A stretch of DNA of 64,000 nt from JAOUJD01 sp963841815 (GTDB taxonomy: Bacteria; Pseudomonadota; Gammaproteobacteria; Burkholderiales; Burkholderiaceae_F): the NCBI GenBank assembly GCA_963841815.1, contig CAWJEE010000010.1:186001-250000 (forward strand). The letters run 5' to 3'. Under the pieces are notes generated by a model. The model searched no databases. It had not been told where the DNA came from and was given only the letters and a program-made list of their open reading frames with translations. This document shows, piece by piece, positions 27,241 to 35,673 of this stretch. The position numbers and the translations under genes are program-made. How positions within the stretch are numbered: the first letter of the stretch is position 1; each line of letters begins with the position of its first letter.

Positions 27241-29057
27241 GCGACGGAGCGCACCGGCGCCTGCGCCGGCGGTTCCCTGCCATGGTCCAGCGCGGCGCGA
27301 ATCTTGATCGGGTCCGATTCGCGCAGCACGCGGGCAGCCAGCCGCGTCGCGTCTTTCGTAGAAAGGCCGAACAACTGCTCCTTGACCGGCAGGATCTGCG
27401 ACGGGTGCATCGAGAACTGGCGCAGTCCCATGCCCAGCAGCAGCTCGGTCATGTCCAGCTCGCCGGCGAGTTCCCCGCAGACGGCGACCGGGACGCCTGC
27501 GCGCGCCCCGCCCTTGATGGTGTTCGCGATCAGGTGCAGCACGGCCGGATGCAGGTGGTCGTAGAGGTGGGCGACGCTCGAGTCCGACCGGTCGATCGCA
27601 AGCGTGTACTGGATCAGGTCGTTGGTGCCGATCGACAGGAACTTCAGCTTCTCGACGAATTGGGCCACCGACAACGCCGCCGCCGGCACCTCGATCATGC
27701 CGCCGATCAGCACGCGGCCGTCGTACTTCTGCTTGCGTTCCTTCAGCTGCTCCTTCGCGCGGGCGACGAACGCCAGCGCCTGCTCGATCTCGTGCGCGTG
27801 CGCCAGCATCGGCACGAGGATGCGGACCGAGCCGACCTCGGAGGCACGCAGGATCGCCCGCAGCTGGGTCAGGAACAGCTCCGGATACGCGAGGCAGTAG
27901 CGGATCGCGCGCAGTCCCAGCGCCGGGTTGGACTCGGGGCGCGGCGCGCCGCGCCCCATGCCCAGGCTCTCGCGCGCGGTCGCGGTCAGGACCTTGTCGG
28001 CGCCGATGTCGAGCGTCCGGATCACGACCGGCTTGCCCTTCATCGCGCGCGCGACCCTGGCGTACGCCTCGTACTGCTCGTCCTCCGACGGCAGTTCGTT
28101 GCGGTCCATGAAGAGGAACTCGGAGCGGAACAGGCCGATCCCGTCGGCGCCCGCCTCGAGCGCGTCGCGGGCGTCCTGCGGCAGCTCGATGTTCGCCAGG
28201 AGCTCGACGGCGTTGCCGTCGCTGGTGCGCGCGAGCCGTCCCTTCAGCTTGCGCAGCTGCACACGCTGCTCGCTCTGCTCGCGGACGCGGCGGTGGAACT
28301 CGGCGATCTCCTCCGCGCTCGGGTTGACGACGATGACGTCCGCGTCGGCGTCGATGACGAGCAGGTCCCCCTCCTCGATCACCTTGCGCGCGTTGTCGGC
28401 GCCCACCAGGGCCGGCAGCCCGAGGCTGCGCGCGAGGATCGCGGTGTGCGACGTCGGCCCGCCGAGTTCGGTGACGAAGCCCGCGAGGTCGACATCGGCC
28501 CGGTCCTTCAGGTGCAGCATGTCGGCCGGCGCGAGGTCCCGCGCGACGAGGACGATCCGCTCGCCGGGGGCCAGCTTGCGCGGCAGCGCCATCGTCGTCG
28601 GCCGCCCCTGCGCCAGCGCGGCCAGCACGCGCTCCACCACGTGGCGGACGTCGGTGGAACGCTCCCGCAGGTACTCGTCGTCGATGGCCTGGAACTGCCG
28701 GCACACCTCCTCGAGCTGGATGGTCAAGGCCCACTCGGCGTTGATCAGCCGGGTGCGGATCAGGTCGCGCGGCGCCTCGGCGAGCAGCGCGTCGTCGAGG
28801 ATCATGCGGTGGAGGTCGAGGAAGGCCGCCACCTCGGACGGCGCGCCGGCCGCGATGTTCGACTTCAGGTGGTCGAGCTCGCCGCGGACCGCGTTGAAGC
28901 CGCTCGTCAGGCGGCCGATCTCGTGAACGACGTCACGTCGCTCGATGGTGTACTGGCGAACGTCGAGCTCGGACCTGGCGAGCAGGTGCGCGCGGCCGAT
29001 CGCGATCCCGCGCGTCACGCCGCTGCCCGTCAGAGTGTCCCTGCGCCCCTCGGCCAT
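27237..29057 (-). CDS. ptsI: PTS phosphoenolpyruvate-protein phosphotransferase (Enzyme I)
   Basis: Enzyme I takes phosphate from PEP and passes it to HPr. The 606-residue protein has the N-terminal swivelling domain with the phosphorylated His in ELGGPTSHTAILARSLGLPA (about residue 191). The PEP-binding domain has DGIGLFRSEFLFMDRNELP, ESNPALGLRAIRYCL, SIGTNDLIQYTLAIDR and VCGELAGE with the catalytic Cys. An in-frame GTG at 29066 is possible, but ATG 29057 follows GGTGGAG at good spacing and was chosen. It is the last gene of gshA-gshB-EIIA-HPr-EI. No membrane EIIBC is present nearby, so a regulatory role is likely. Confidence 0.95.
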   Translation of the reverse strand: MAEGRRDTLTGSGVTRGIAIGRAHLLARSELDVRQYTIERRDVVHEIGRLTSGFNAVRGELDHLKSNIAAGAPSEVAAFLDLHRMILDDALLAEAPRDLIRTRLINAEWALTIQLEEVCRQFQAIDDEYLRERSTDVRHVVERVLAALAQGRPTTMALPRKLAPGERIVLVARDLAPADMLHLKDRADVDLAGFVTELGGPTSHTAILARSLGLPALVGADNARKVIEEGDLLVIDADADVIVVNPSAEEIAEFHRRVREQSEQRVQLRKLKGRLARTSDGNAVELLANIELPQDARDALEAGADGIGLFRSEFLFMDRNELPSEDEQYEAYARVARAMKGKPVVIRTLDIGADKVLTATARESLGMGRGAPRPESNPALGLRAIRYCLAYPELFLTQLRAILRASEVGSVRILVPMLAHAHEIEQALAFVARAKEQLKERKQKYDGRVLIGGMIEVPAAALSVAQFVEKLKFLSIGTNDLIQYTLAIDRSDSSVAHLYDHLHPAVLHLIANTIKGGARAGVPVAVCGELAGELDMTELLLGMGLRQFSMHPSQILPVKEQLFGLSTKDATRLAARVLRESDPIKIRAALDHGREPPAQAPVRSVA

Positions 29058-29106
29058 GCTCTCCACCTGCGGCGGGCCTTGCGGCCCGGGCCCGCACCCG
29101 CTGCTT

Positions 29107-29376
29107 CTACTCGTGCTCTCCGAAGCGGGAGGCGATCAGCGCGCCGATCGCCTCCATCGCCTGCTCTTCGTCCGGGCCCTCCGCGTCGACGGTAACCGTC
29201 GAGCCCGGCCCCGCGGCGAGCATCATCACGCCCATGATCGACTTGGCATTCACGCGCCGTCCGTTCTTCGCGATGTAGACCTCGCTCGTGAACTTCCCCG
29301 CGACCTGCGTGAGCTGCGCGGACGGCCGCGCGTGCAATCCAAGCCTATTGTTGATCCTGAATTCTCTGCTGATCAT
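29107..29376 (-). CDS. ptsH: Phosphocarrier protein HPr
   Basis: An 89-residue HPr-fold protein. The phosphorylated His15 motif is NRLGLHARPSAQL, and the Ser46 region is NAKSIMGVMMLAAGPG, so the HprK-type regulatory serine is kept. The C-terminal helix contains EEQAMEAIGALIASRFGE. The start at ATG 29376 (MISREFRINN) lies inside the end of the EIIA gene (32-bp overlap), indicating coupled translation. It transfers phosphate from EI to the EIIA-Man-type protein upstream. Confidence 0.95.
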   Translation of the reverse strand: MISREFRINNRLGLHARPSAQLTQVAGKFTSEVYIAKNGRRVNAKSIMGVMMLAAGPGSTVTVDAEGPDEEQAMEAIGALIASRFGEHE

Positions 29377-29812
29377 CCCCGGCCCGCTTGTTCGCCTGGT
29401 TCTGGACCGCCGTGCTGCCTCCAACCTGGACGATTCCCTGTTCTCCGCCGGTCATCGCCTTCGTGACGAGCTCCGCCAGCGGGCCCGCACGGTAACAGAC
29501 CGCGCGCAGCAGCATCGGCAGGTTCACTCCCGCGACCACCGCGACCCGGCCGGGCTCCGCAAGCTGGGTGGCGACGTTGCCCGGCGTGGCGCCGAACGCG
29601 TCGGTCAGCACGAGCACGCCGAGGCCGCCGTCGACCTCCCGCACGAGCGCGCGGGCGCGCGCCAGCGTCTCCTCGAACTTCTCGCTCGACGACACATCCA
29701 GCAGCCGCACTTCGCGGCGCGTGACGCCGGGCTCGCAGCTGTACACGTGCTCAACGCACTCGCCGAGGGCCGAAGCCAGCGGTGCGTGGGCGATGACGAC
29801 GATGCCGGTCAT
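29345..29812 (-). CDS. PTS EIIA-Man-type component (fructose/mannose IIA)
   Basis: A 155-residue single-domain PTS IIA protein of the mannose/sorbose family. It begins MTGIVVIAHAPLASALGECV, where His9 is the expected phosphorylation site, followed by VLVLTDAFGATPGNVATQL and VAGVNLPMLLRAVCYR. The last 20 residues (QNQANKRAGDDQQRIQDQQ) are polar and may be disordered. No sugar-specific permease is encoded, so as in other proteobacterial partial PTS sets it probably serves signalling rather than transport. Its ATG overlaps the gshB stop (ATGA). Confidence 0.92.
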   Translation of the reverse strand: MTGIVVIAHAPLASALGECVEHVYSCEPGVTRREVRLLDVSSSEKFEETLARARALVREVDGGLGVLVLTDAFGATPGNVATQLAEPGRVAVVAGVNLPMLLRAVCYRAGPLAELVTKAMTGGEQGIVQVGGSTAVQNQANKRAGDDQQRIQDQQ

Positions 29813-30774
29813 GCGCGTGCGCGGCCCGGGGCCGCGACCTCCTTTTCGAGCGCGTCGATGAACATCCCTGCGACATTGAAGCCGGTCTGCTCGGTGATCT
29901 CGACAAAACAGGTGGGGCTGGTGACGTTCACTTCGGTCAGGTTGTCGCCGATGACGTCGAGCCCGACGAGCAGCAGGCCGCGCGCCGCCAGCACCGGGCC
30001 GAGCGCAGCGGCGATGCGCTTGTCGTTGTCGGACAGCGGCTGCGCGCGGCCGGTGCCGCCGGCAGCAAGGTTGCCGCGCGACTCGCCGGGCGCTGGAATG
30101 CGCGCGAGGCAGTGCGGGACGGCCTCGCCCGCGATCAGCAGGATGCGCTTGTCGCCGTCGACGATCTCGGGGATGTAGCGCTGCGCCATCACCGTGCGCG
30201 TTCCCTGCGCGGTGATCGTCTCGAGGATCGAGTTGAGGTTCGAATCGGTCGCCGTCAGGCGGAACACGCCGGCGCCGCCCATGCCGTCGAGCGGCTTGAC
30301 GACGATGTCCACGTGCTCGAGGTGAAATTCCTTGATCAGCGCGATGTCGCGGGTCACCAGCGTCGGCACCACGAACTGCGGGAACTCCATGATCGCGAGC
30401 TTCTCGTTGTGGTCGCGCAGCGCCCGCGGGTCGTTGAACACGCGCGCGCCCTCGGCCTCCGCGCGCGACAGCAGCAGTGTGGCGTTCAGGAACTCGATGT
30501 CGAACGGCGGATCCTTGCGCATCAGCACCGCGTCGAACGCGGTGAGCGGGGCGACCTCCGCGCCGAGGTCCTCGTACCAGTGGTCGGCCTGCCCGGTGAT
30601 GCGCAGGCGATGCACCGTCGCGCGGACGACGCCGCCGAATGCCATCTCGTCGACCGTGCAGGCGAAGATCGCGTGGCCGCGCCCGGCCGCCTCGCGCATC
30701 ATGGCCACCGACGAGTCCTTGTACGCCTTGAGCCTTGCCAGCGGGTCGACGATGAAGAGCAGGGACAGCGCCAT
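29809..30774 (-). CDS. gshB: Glutathione synthetase
   Basis: ATP-grasp ligase that joins gamma-glutamylcysteine and glycine, 321 residues. It starts MALSLLFIVDPLARLKAYKD, as the family does. Motifs: MRKDPPFDIEFL, VFNDPRALRDHNEKL, IVVKPLDGMGGAGVFRL (ATP loop), GDKRILLIAGEAVPHCLAR, and DVIGDNLTEVNVTSPTCFVE (metal ligands) near the C-terminus. ATG 30774 was chosen; the 40 upstream codons are Arg-rich read-through. It follows gshA with a 10-bp gap. Confidence 0.96.
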   Translation of the reverse strand: MALSLLFIVDPLARLKAYKDSSVAMMREAAGRGHAIFACTVDEMAFGGVVRATVHRLRITGQADHWYEDLGAEVAPLTAFDAVLMRKDPPFDIEFLNATLLLSRAEAEGARVFNDPRALRDHNEKLAIMEFPQFVVPTLVTRDIALIKEFHLEHVDIVVKPLDGMGGAGVFRLTATDSNLNSILETITAQGTRTVMAQRYIPEIVDGDKRILLIAGEAVPHCLARIPAPGESRGNLAAGGTGRAQPLSDNDKRIAAALGPVLAARGLLLVGLDVIGDNLTEVNVTSPTCFVEITEQTGFNVAGMFIDALEKEVAAPGRARA

Positions 30775-30784
30775 CGCGTGACGA

Positions 30785-32125
30785 TCAGCCGGCAATGGCG
30801 GCGGCGACCGGCGCCGACGGCGCTTCCCGCACCCGCGACGCCGTGCTCTCGAGTTCGATCGAAGCCGCCAGCAGCGCCAGGCGCGCGACGACACCGTACG
30901 AGTAGAAACGGTTCGGCGCGCTGCCGGCGGCAGCCGCCCGGCAGTCGGGCAGGTTGCAGCTGTTCGCGAACGCCAGCGGCACGAAGTGCATGCCGGGCGC
31001 GTTCAGGTTCTCGTCGCGGCCCCGCTCGGTGTGCACGCGGTAGAAACCGCCGACCACCGAGTGGTCCATCATGTAGACGACCGGCTCGGCCGCCGCGCCG
31101 TCGACGTCTTCGCGCGTCGGCACGCCTTCCTGGATGATCACTTCGCTGACCGCCAGGCCTTCCTTCACCACCGCCATCTTGTTGCGCTGCTTGCGGTTCA
31201 GTCCGCGCATCTCCTCGGAGTCGCGCACGGTCATCACGCCCATGCCGTAGGTGCCGGCATCGGCCTTCACCACCACGTACGGCGTGTCGGTGATGCCGTG
31301 CTCGCGATACTTCTCCTTCATCCGCTCGATGACGAAGTCGACGTTGCTGGCGACGCACTCCTCGCCCGCGCGCTCGTGGAAGTTCACCTGGCCGCAGCGC
31401 CCGAAGTACGGGTTGATCAGCCAGGGATCGATGCCGATCAGCTTCGAGAACTCCGCGGCCACCTGGTCGTAGGCGGCAAAGTGGTTCGACTTGCGCCTCA
31501 CGGCCCAGCCGGCCTGCAGCGGCGGCACGAGGATCTGGCCCGGATCGAGTCCGCGCAGGATCGCCGGAATGCCGGCCGACAGGTCGTTGTTCAGCAGCAC
31601 GACGCACGGGTCGAAGCCTTCGACCCCGAGGCGGTCGCCGCTGCGGACCAGCGGCTCGAGCACGAGGGTCTCGCCGTTCGGCAGCTCGATCGGCGTGCGC
31701 TGCGTGACCTCGTCGGACAGCGTGCCGACCCGCACTTCGACGCCGGTCTGCCGCAGGATCCGGACGAGGCGGGCGACGTTGGTGAGGTAGTAGAGGTTCC
31801 GCGTGTGGCGCTCGGGAACCAGCAGCAGGTTGCGCGCGTCCGGGCACAGCCGCTCGATCGCGTGGCCGGCGGCCTGCACCGCGGCCGGCAGCATCTCGTC
31901 GGACAGGTTGTTGAATCCGCCCGGGAAGAGGTTCATGTCGACCGGCGCCAGCTTGTAGCCGGCGTTGCGCAGGTCGACCGAGCCGTAGAACGGCGGCGCG
32001 TGGTCCAGCCACTGCAGCCGGAACCAGCGTTCGATCGTCGGCAGCGCGTCGAGGATGCGCTGCTCGAGATCCAGCAGGGGGCCGGACTGGGCGGTAAGCA
32101 GGTGGGGAACGGCGGGAAGCGACAC
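30785..32125 (-). CDS. gshA: Glutamate-cysteine ligase, proteobacterial type
   Basis: First enzyme of glutathione synthesis. The 446-residue protein resembles the GshA type described from Acidithiobacillus-like proteobacteria rather than the E. coli type. Visible stretches: FYGSVDLRNAGYKLAPVDMN, LFPGGFNNL, LLVPERHTRNLYYL, VLLNNDLSAGIP, VVKADAGTYGMGVMTV (ATP-grasp-like loop) and MMDHSVVGGFYRVHTERGRDEN. The start codon is GTG (32125, MSLPAVPHLLTAQSGP). It heads the gshA-gshB-EIIA-HPr-EI operon. The 720 bp upstream are non-coding and repeat-rich. Confidence 0.94.
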   Translation of the reverse strand: MSLPAVPHLLTAQSGPLLDLEQRILDALPTIERWFRLQWLDHAPPFYGSVDLRNAGYKLAPVDMNLFPGGFNNLSDEMLPAAVQAAGHAIERLCPDARNLLLVPERHTRNLYYLTNVARLVRILRQTGVEVRVGTLSDEVTQRTPIELPNGETLVLEPLVRSGDRLGVEGFDPCVVLLNNDLSAGIPAILRGLDPGQILVPPLQAGWAVRRKSNHFAAYDQVAAEFSKLIGIDPWLINPYFGRCGQVNFHERAGEECVASNVDFVIERMKEKYREHGITDTPYVVVKADAGTYGMGVMTVRDSEEMRGLNRKQRNKMAVVKEGLAVSEVIIQEGVPTREDVDGAAAEPVVYMMDHSVVGGFYRVHTERGRDENLNAPGMHFVPLAFANSCNLPDCRAAAAGSAPNRFYSYGVVARLALLAASIELESTASRVREAPSAPVAAAIAG

Positions 32126-32277
32126 TTCGAACTCGCTTGCGGCGCCCGCGCGGACCCGCCGCGGGCCGGAGCCATTGGGACAGGGAGTTTAGCCTGCACG
32201 TTGGCGGGGAGCGTCGGGGTCTGTACGCACGTTTGGGCGGGTCGGGAGACGAGTGGGCAAGGTATCTGCATCGCGAA

Positions 32278-32509
32278 GCGCGGCGTGCGGGGGCCGGCGG
32301 GCGCTCCGGCTGGGCGGTCGGCGCCTGGTGCCGACTTCGCTGTGCTGCTCGGCCCGAGGTCGTGCCGCGGAACTCGCTGCGTTCGCTGCGCGAACTCCGC
32401 TCAAACACGCCGCGGCGAGTCAGACACGAAGCGCGCTGCGCGCGCCGACCTCGGTCCTGCGCTGCTCGCCGCCCCGCAAGTCGCCCCCGCCGGCCCCCGC
32501 ACGCCGCGC
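32278..32509. repeat. Palindromic intergenic element with 24-bp terminal inverted repeats
   Basis: Bases 32278-32301 and 32486-32509 are perfect reverse complements (24 bp), enclosing 184 bp that include GTTTGAGC-complement and GCGAGTT-type segments. No open frame of note lies inside. A second element with 37-bp arms and a similar TTTGAGCG...GCGAGTTT core is at 48289-48479. Together they look like a dispersed palindromic family. Confidence 0.7.
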
Positions 32510-32683
32510 CACCGCCGCGAAGAAGCGCTGGTTTTCCCTCGCCGCTTGGCGGGGAGGGCAAGGGAGGGGTGCCACCCTCCTCCCGCCCGGCGGGAGGCCG
32601 GGTGGGTGCCGTTGCCTTTGTGAATGGTCGGGCGCCCGGCCGCCCGAAGCCCGACCATCAAACTAGTCGAAGCGAGTGCACGT

Positions 32684-32710
32684 GCGATCCCCGACGCAGT
32701 CGGGGATCGC
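32684..32710. repeat. Perfect 12-bp stem hairpin
   Basis: GCGATCCCCGAC (32684-32695) pairs with GTCGGGGATCGC (32699-32710) across a GCA loop. No T-tract follows on either strand, so it is not an obvious terminator. It lies 21 bp from the amtB terminator hairpin. Confidence 0.7.
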
Positions 32711-32731
32711 GTACACGAGCGACGCCTCGCC

Positions 32732-32758
32732 AAAAAAGCGGGCACCCGAAGGTGCCCG
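32732..32758 (-). terminator. Rho-independent terminator of torF-glnK-amtB
   Basis: Read on the minus strand: an 8-bp stem CGGGCACC/GGTGCCCG with a 4-nt loop, then a short GC and TTTTTT. It lies about 90 bp past the amtB stop. Confidence 0.85.
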
Positions 32759-32846
32759 TTGAAAGTTCGCCTCTGTGGACCGATGAGTCCGGCGAGCTAG
32801 GGAGACACAACCAAGAGCAGGAGCCCGGCGGCCGCCGGGCCCATCC

Positions 32847-34415
32847 TCACATCTTGTAGGCCGACTCGCCGTGGTACGTGGTGTCGAGGCCTTCGCGTTC
32901 CTCTTCCTCGGTCACACGCACGCCGGTGATCGCCTTGACGATCAGCAGGGCCACGTAGGAGACGACCGCGGACAGGACGATGGCCGTCAGCACGCCCTGG
33001 AACTGGATCCACAACTGCGCGCCGATGCCCGGGAAGTCCGCCGCATCGCCGCACTTGTTGGTGATGTAGTTGCAGATGCCGAGGCCGCCGAGCGACGGCG
33101 AGGCGAAGACGCCGGTGAGCAGCGCCCCCACGATGCCGCCGACACCGTGCACGCCGAAGACGTCGAGCGCGTCGTCCGCGCCGAGCATCTTCTTCAGGCC
33201 GGTGACGCCCCAGAAGCAGATCGCGCCGGCCGCCAGGCCGATCACGAGCGCACCCATCACGCCGACGAAGCCGCAGGCCGGGGTGATCGCGACGAGGCCG
33301 GCGACGGCACCGGACGCGCCACCCAGCATCGAGGGCTTGCCCTTGACCATCCACTCGACGAACGTCCAGGTGAGGACGGCGGCAGCGGTGGCCAGCAGCG
33401 TGTTGACGAACGCGAGGGCGGCGACTCCGTTGGCTTCCAGGTTGGAGCCGGCGTTGAAGCCGAACCAGCCCACCCACAGCAGCGCGGCACCGACCATCGT
33501 CAGCGTCAGGCTGTGCGGCGCCATCGACTCGCGGCCGTAGCCGACGCGCTTGCCGAGGAAGTACGCGGCCACCAGGCCCGCCACGCCGGCGTTGATGTGC
33601 ACCACCGTGCCGCCGGCGAAGTCGAGCGCGCCCTTGGCCCACAGCCAGCCGGCAGCCTGGCCCACGGCCGCGAGCGTGGCGTCGTCCTTGATCGCGTCCG
33701 GGCCGTCCCAGTACCACACCATGTGCGCCATCGGCAGGTAGCTGAACGTGAACCAGATGACCATGAACAGCAGCACGGCCGAGAACTTCATCCGCTCTGC
33801 GTAGGCGCCGACGATCAGCGCACAGGTGATCGCCGCGAACGTGCACTGGAAGGCGACGAACATCAGCTCCGGGATGTACGTGTCCTTGCTGAACGTGGCC
33901 GCCGCGGACTCGGGTGTCACTCCCGACAGGAACATCTTCGACAGCCCGCCGAAGAACGGAGAGCCCCCCGTGAAGGCGACCGAGTAGCCGTAGATCACCC
34001 ACAGCACGCTGATCAGCGCGAAGACCACGAACACCTGCATCAGCACCGACAGCATGTTCTTCGAGCGGACCAGGCCGCCGTAGAACAACGCGAGGCCCGG
34101 GATGGTCATCAGGATGACCATGATGGTCGCGACGTACATGAACGCCGTGTCGCCCTTGTTGATGTTGGGCGGCTTCGGTGCGTCGGCGGCGGCGGCAGCT
34201 GCCGGCGCGGCGTCGGCCTTTGCTTCCGCTGCAGGGGCGGCCGCGGGTGCGGCGGCCGGAGCGGCGGCATCGGCCTTCGGCGCTTCCGCCTTGGCCGGTT
34301 CCATCTTCATGCCGTCGCCGTGCGTGGGGCCGCCACCCTGTGCGAAGGCGGTGGAGGCCAGCGCGCCGAACGCGAGCGCTCCCGCGGCGAGGAGAGTCAA
34401 CAGACGTTTCTTCAT
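32847..34415 (-). CDS. amtB: Ammonium transporter with Ala-rich N-terminal extension
   Basis: Trimeric ammonium channel of the Amt family, 522 residues. A signal peptide (MKKRLLTLLAAGALAFGALA...AFAQ) is followed by a roughly 70-residue Ala/Pro/Lys-rich periplasmic stretch, then 11 helices. Family signatures: DTAFMYVATIMVILMTIPGL, FYGGLVRSKNMLSVLMQ, MFVAFQCTFAAITCALIVG, FAGGTVVHINAGVAGLVA (twin-His region), DDALDVFGVHGVGGIVGALL, and a C-terminal tail with TYHGESAYKM. Of three nearby in-frame ATGs, 34415 has GAGG at the best spacing. It lies 17 bp after glnK, whose product gates it, and ends at a terminator. Confidence 0.95.
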   Translation of the reverse strand: MKKRLLTLLAAGALAFGALASTAFAQGGGPTHGDGMKMEPAKAEAPKADAAAPAAAPAAAPAAEAKADAAPAAAAAADAPKPPNINKGDTAFMYVATIMVILMTIPGLALFYGGLVRSKNMLSVLMQVFVVFALISVLWVIYGYSVAFTGGSPFFGGLSKMFLSGVTPESAAATFSKDTYIPELMFVAFQCTFAAITCALIVGAYAERMKFSAVLLFMVIWFTFSYLPMAHMVWYWDGPDAIKDDATLAAVGQAAGWLWAKGALDFAGGTVVHINAGVAGLVAAYFLGKRVGYGRESMAPHSLTLTMVGAALLWVGWFGFNAGSNLEANGVAALAFVNTLLATAAAVLTWTFVEWMVKGKPSMLGGASGAVAGLVAITPACGFVGVMGALVIGLAAGAICFWGVTGLKKMLGADDALDVFGVHGVGGIVGALLTGVFASPSLGGLGICNYITNKCGDAADFPGIGAQLWIQFQGVLTAIVLSAVVSYVALLIVKAITGVRVTEEEEREGLDTTYHGESAYKM

Positions 34416-34431
34416 CTTCATCCTCATCGTG

Positions 34432-34770
34432 TTAGAGCGCGTCTTTGCCGGTCTCGCCGGTTCGGATGCGGACGACCTGCTCGAGGTCATAGACGAAGAT
34501 CTTGCCGTCGCCGATCTTGCCGGTGCGCGCCGAGCCTTCGATGGCCTCGATCGCGCGCTCGGCCATGTCGTCGGCGATCGCGGCCTCGATCTTCACCTTG
34601 GGGAGGAAATCGACCACGTACTCCGCGCCGCGATACAGCTCGGTGTGGCCCTTCTGCCGGCCGAAGCCCTTGACCTCGGTGACCGTGATGCCCTGCACGC
34701 CGACGGCGGACAGCGCCTCACGCACCTCGTCAAGCTTGAACGGCTTGATGATGGCGGTAATCAGTTTCAT
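34432..34770 (-). CDS. glnK: Nitrogen regulatory protein P-II
   Basis: A 112-residue PII signalling protein that binds ATP/2-oxoglutarate and controls AmtB, NtrB and GlnE. It starts MKLITAIIKPFKLDEVREAL and has the T-loop with the uridylylation site Tyr51 in HTELYRGAEYVVDFLPK. The C-loop RTGKIGDGKIFV is followed by the usual C-terminus. The pairing with amtB supports GlnK rather than GlnB. Second gene of the sigma-54-driven torF-glnK-amtB unit. Confidence 0.97.
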   Translation of the reverse strand: MKLITAIIKPFKLDEVREALSAVGVQGITVTEVKGFGRQKGHTELYRGAEYVVDFLPKVKIEAAIADDMAERAIEAIEGSARTGKIGDGKIFVYDLEQVVRIRTGETGKDAL

Positions 34771-34789
34771 GTGAACGGTTCCGGTTCAG

Positions 34790-35584
34790 TCAGAAGGATT
34801 TCGTGATCGAGACGATGACGCTGGTCTTGCCTGCGCCCTCGGATGCATCGGAGACCAGGAACGCGTTCTTCTCGTTGGTGCCAATGACCGCCAGGCCGCC
34901 GATCCAGCCCGAGCCGCCGATGTCGTACGTCACGCCGAGCTTGTAGTCGTAGAGGCCGTCGTTGACCATGCCGAGTTGTTCTCCGTTCTTGACCTTCTGC
35001 ATGCCGACGTGAGCGACGACACCGAAGCCGCTGCCGAGGTCGAACGTGCCGGTGAGGTCGAGGTACTGCGAGCCCTTCGTGTTGATGCCGCCCGGCAGCC
35101 CGAGCGCCCCGCTGTTCAGTCCGAAGAAGTCGGTGAACGAGTAGAAGTACTTCAACGACACCGGGCCGTACGAACCGCCGATGTAGGCCTCCCAGTTCTT
35201 GGCGTCGACGCCAGGCGACTTCTGTCCCGTCCCGGGGTAGAAGTAGTAGATGGTGCCGATGTCGAGGCCGAAGTCGCCGAATGTCGCCTTGTAGCCGCCG
35301 TAGAAGTCCATCTCGAGGCTGGCGCCGTTGTACAGCGTCGAGTTGACGTTCGAGTTCCAGTTGCCGAGGTAGAAGCCGGACTTGTGCGCGAAGTCGATGC
35401 CGCCCTGGAAGGCCGGGTTGTAGTCGGTCTGCGAGTAGCCGCGGAAGCGGTAGTCGGTGAACAGGCCGGCGTTGCCGGCGATCGTGTACTCGGGCTCGAC
35501 CTTGGCCGGCGCGGCCTGCGCCAGCACGGCGAACGGAGTCGAGCAGGCGGCGGCGACCGCGGCAGAGATCAGGGCTTTCTTCAT
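34790..35584 (-). CDS. TorF family outer-membrane porin-like protein
   Basis: A 264-residue exported protein. The signal peptide (MKKALISAAVAAACSTPFAVLAQA) is followed by amphipathic beta-strands beginning YTIAGNAGLFTDYRFRGYSQ and NPAFQGGIDFAHKSGFYLGNW, and it ends with the Phe-terminated strand VIVSITKSF, typical of BAM substrates. The family is annotated TorF or 'conserved protein of PII-linked operons', and members often precede glnK-amtB in betaproteobacteria. Function is unproven; passage of nitrogen compounds across the outer membrane is inferred. It is the first gene after a sigma-54 promoter. Confidence 0.88.
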   Translation of the reverse strand: MKKALISAAVAAACSTPFAVLAQAAPAKVEPEYTIAGNAGLFTDYRFRGYSQTDYNPAFQGGIDFAHKSGFYLGNWNSNVNSTLYNGASLEMDFYGGYKATFGDFGLDIGTIYYFYPGTGQKSPGVDAKNWEAYIGGSYGPVSLKYFYSFTDFFGLNSGALGLPGGINTKGSQYLDLTGTFDLGSGFGVVAHVGMQKVKNGEQLGMVNDGLYDYKLGVTYDIGGSGWIGGLAVIGTNEKNAFLVSDASEGAGKTSVIVSITKSF

Positions 35585-35638
35585 GGTTTCCTTCCCCTAG
35601 GTATGTTGGTTGGGAGCATTGGCTCGGGCTCCTTCAAC

Positions 35639-35653
35639 GCAACATGCGTGCCA
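35639..35653 (-). promoter_or_regulatory. Sigma-54 promoter of torF-glnK-amtB
   Basis: Read on the minus strand the sequence is TGGCACG-CATG-TTGC, an exact match to the -24/-12 consensus TGGCACGN4TTGC. It ends 54 bp before the torF ATG, a good distance for a leader. Confidence 0.9.
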
Positions 35654-35673
35654 ATTGCTGCAGCGCCAAAACC

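Larger units (their letters stand above)
32126..32846. other. Non-coding interval between gshA and amtB
   Basis: About 720 bp without a supportable gene; open frames here lack homology-like features. It contains a 232-bp element with terminal inverted repeats (32278-32509), a GC-rich block with short inverted repeats (about 32545-32650), a 12-bp-stem hairpin (32684-32710) and the terminator of the amtB transcript (32732-32758). The gshA promoter should lie at its left end. Confidence 0.7.

Noticed and set aside
27282..29195. 637-codon plus-strand frame opposite Enzyme I
   Set aside because: Shadow of ptsI/ptsH with low-complexity Arg/His/Asp composition and no motifs.
32137..32859. Open frames in the gshA-amtB interval
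   Set aside because: They run through inverted repeats and the terminator and have Arg/Pro/Ala-rich composition, no SD and no recognisable domain.
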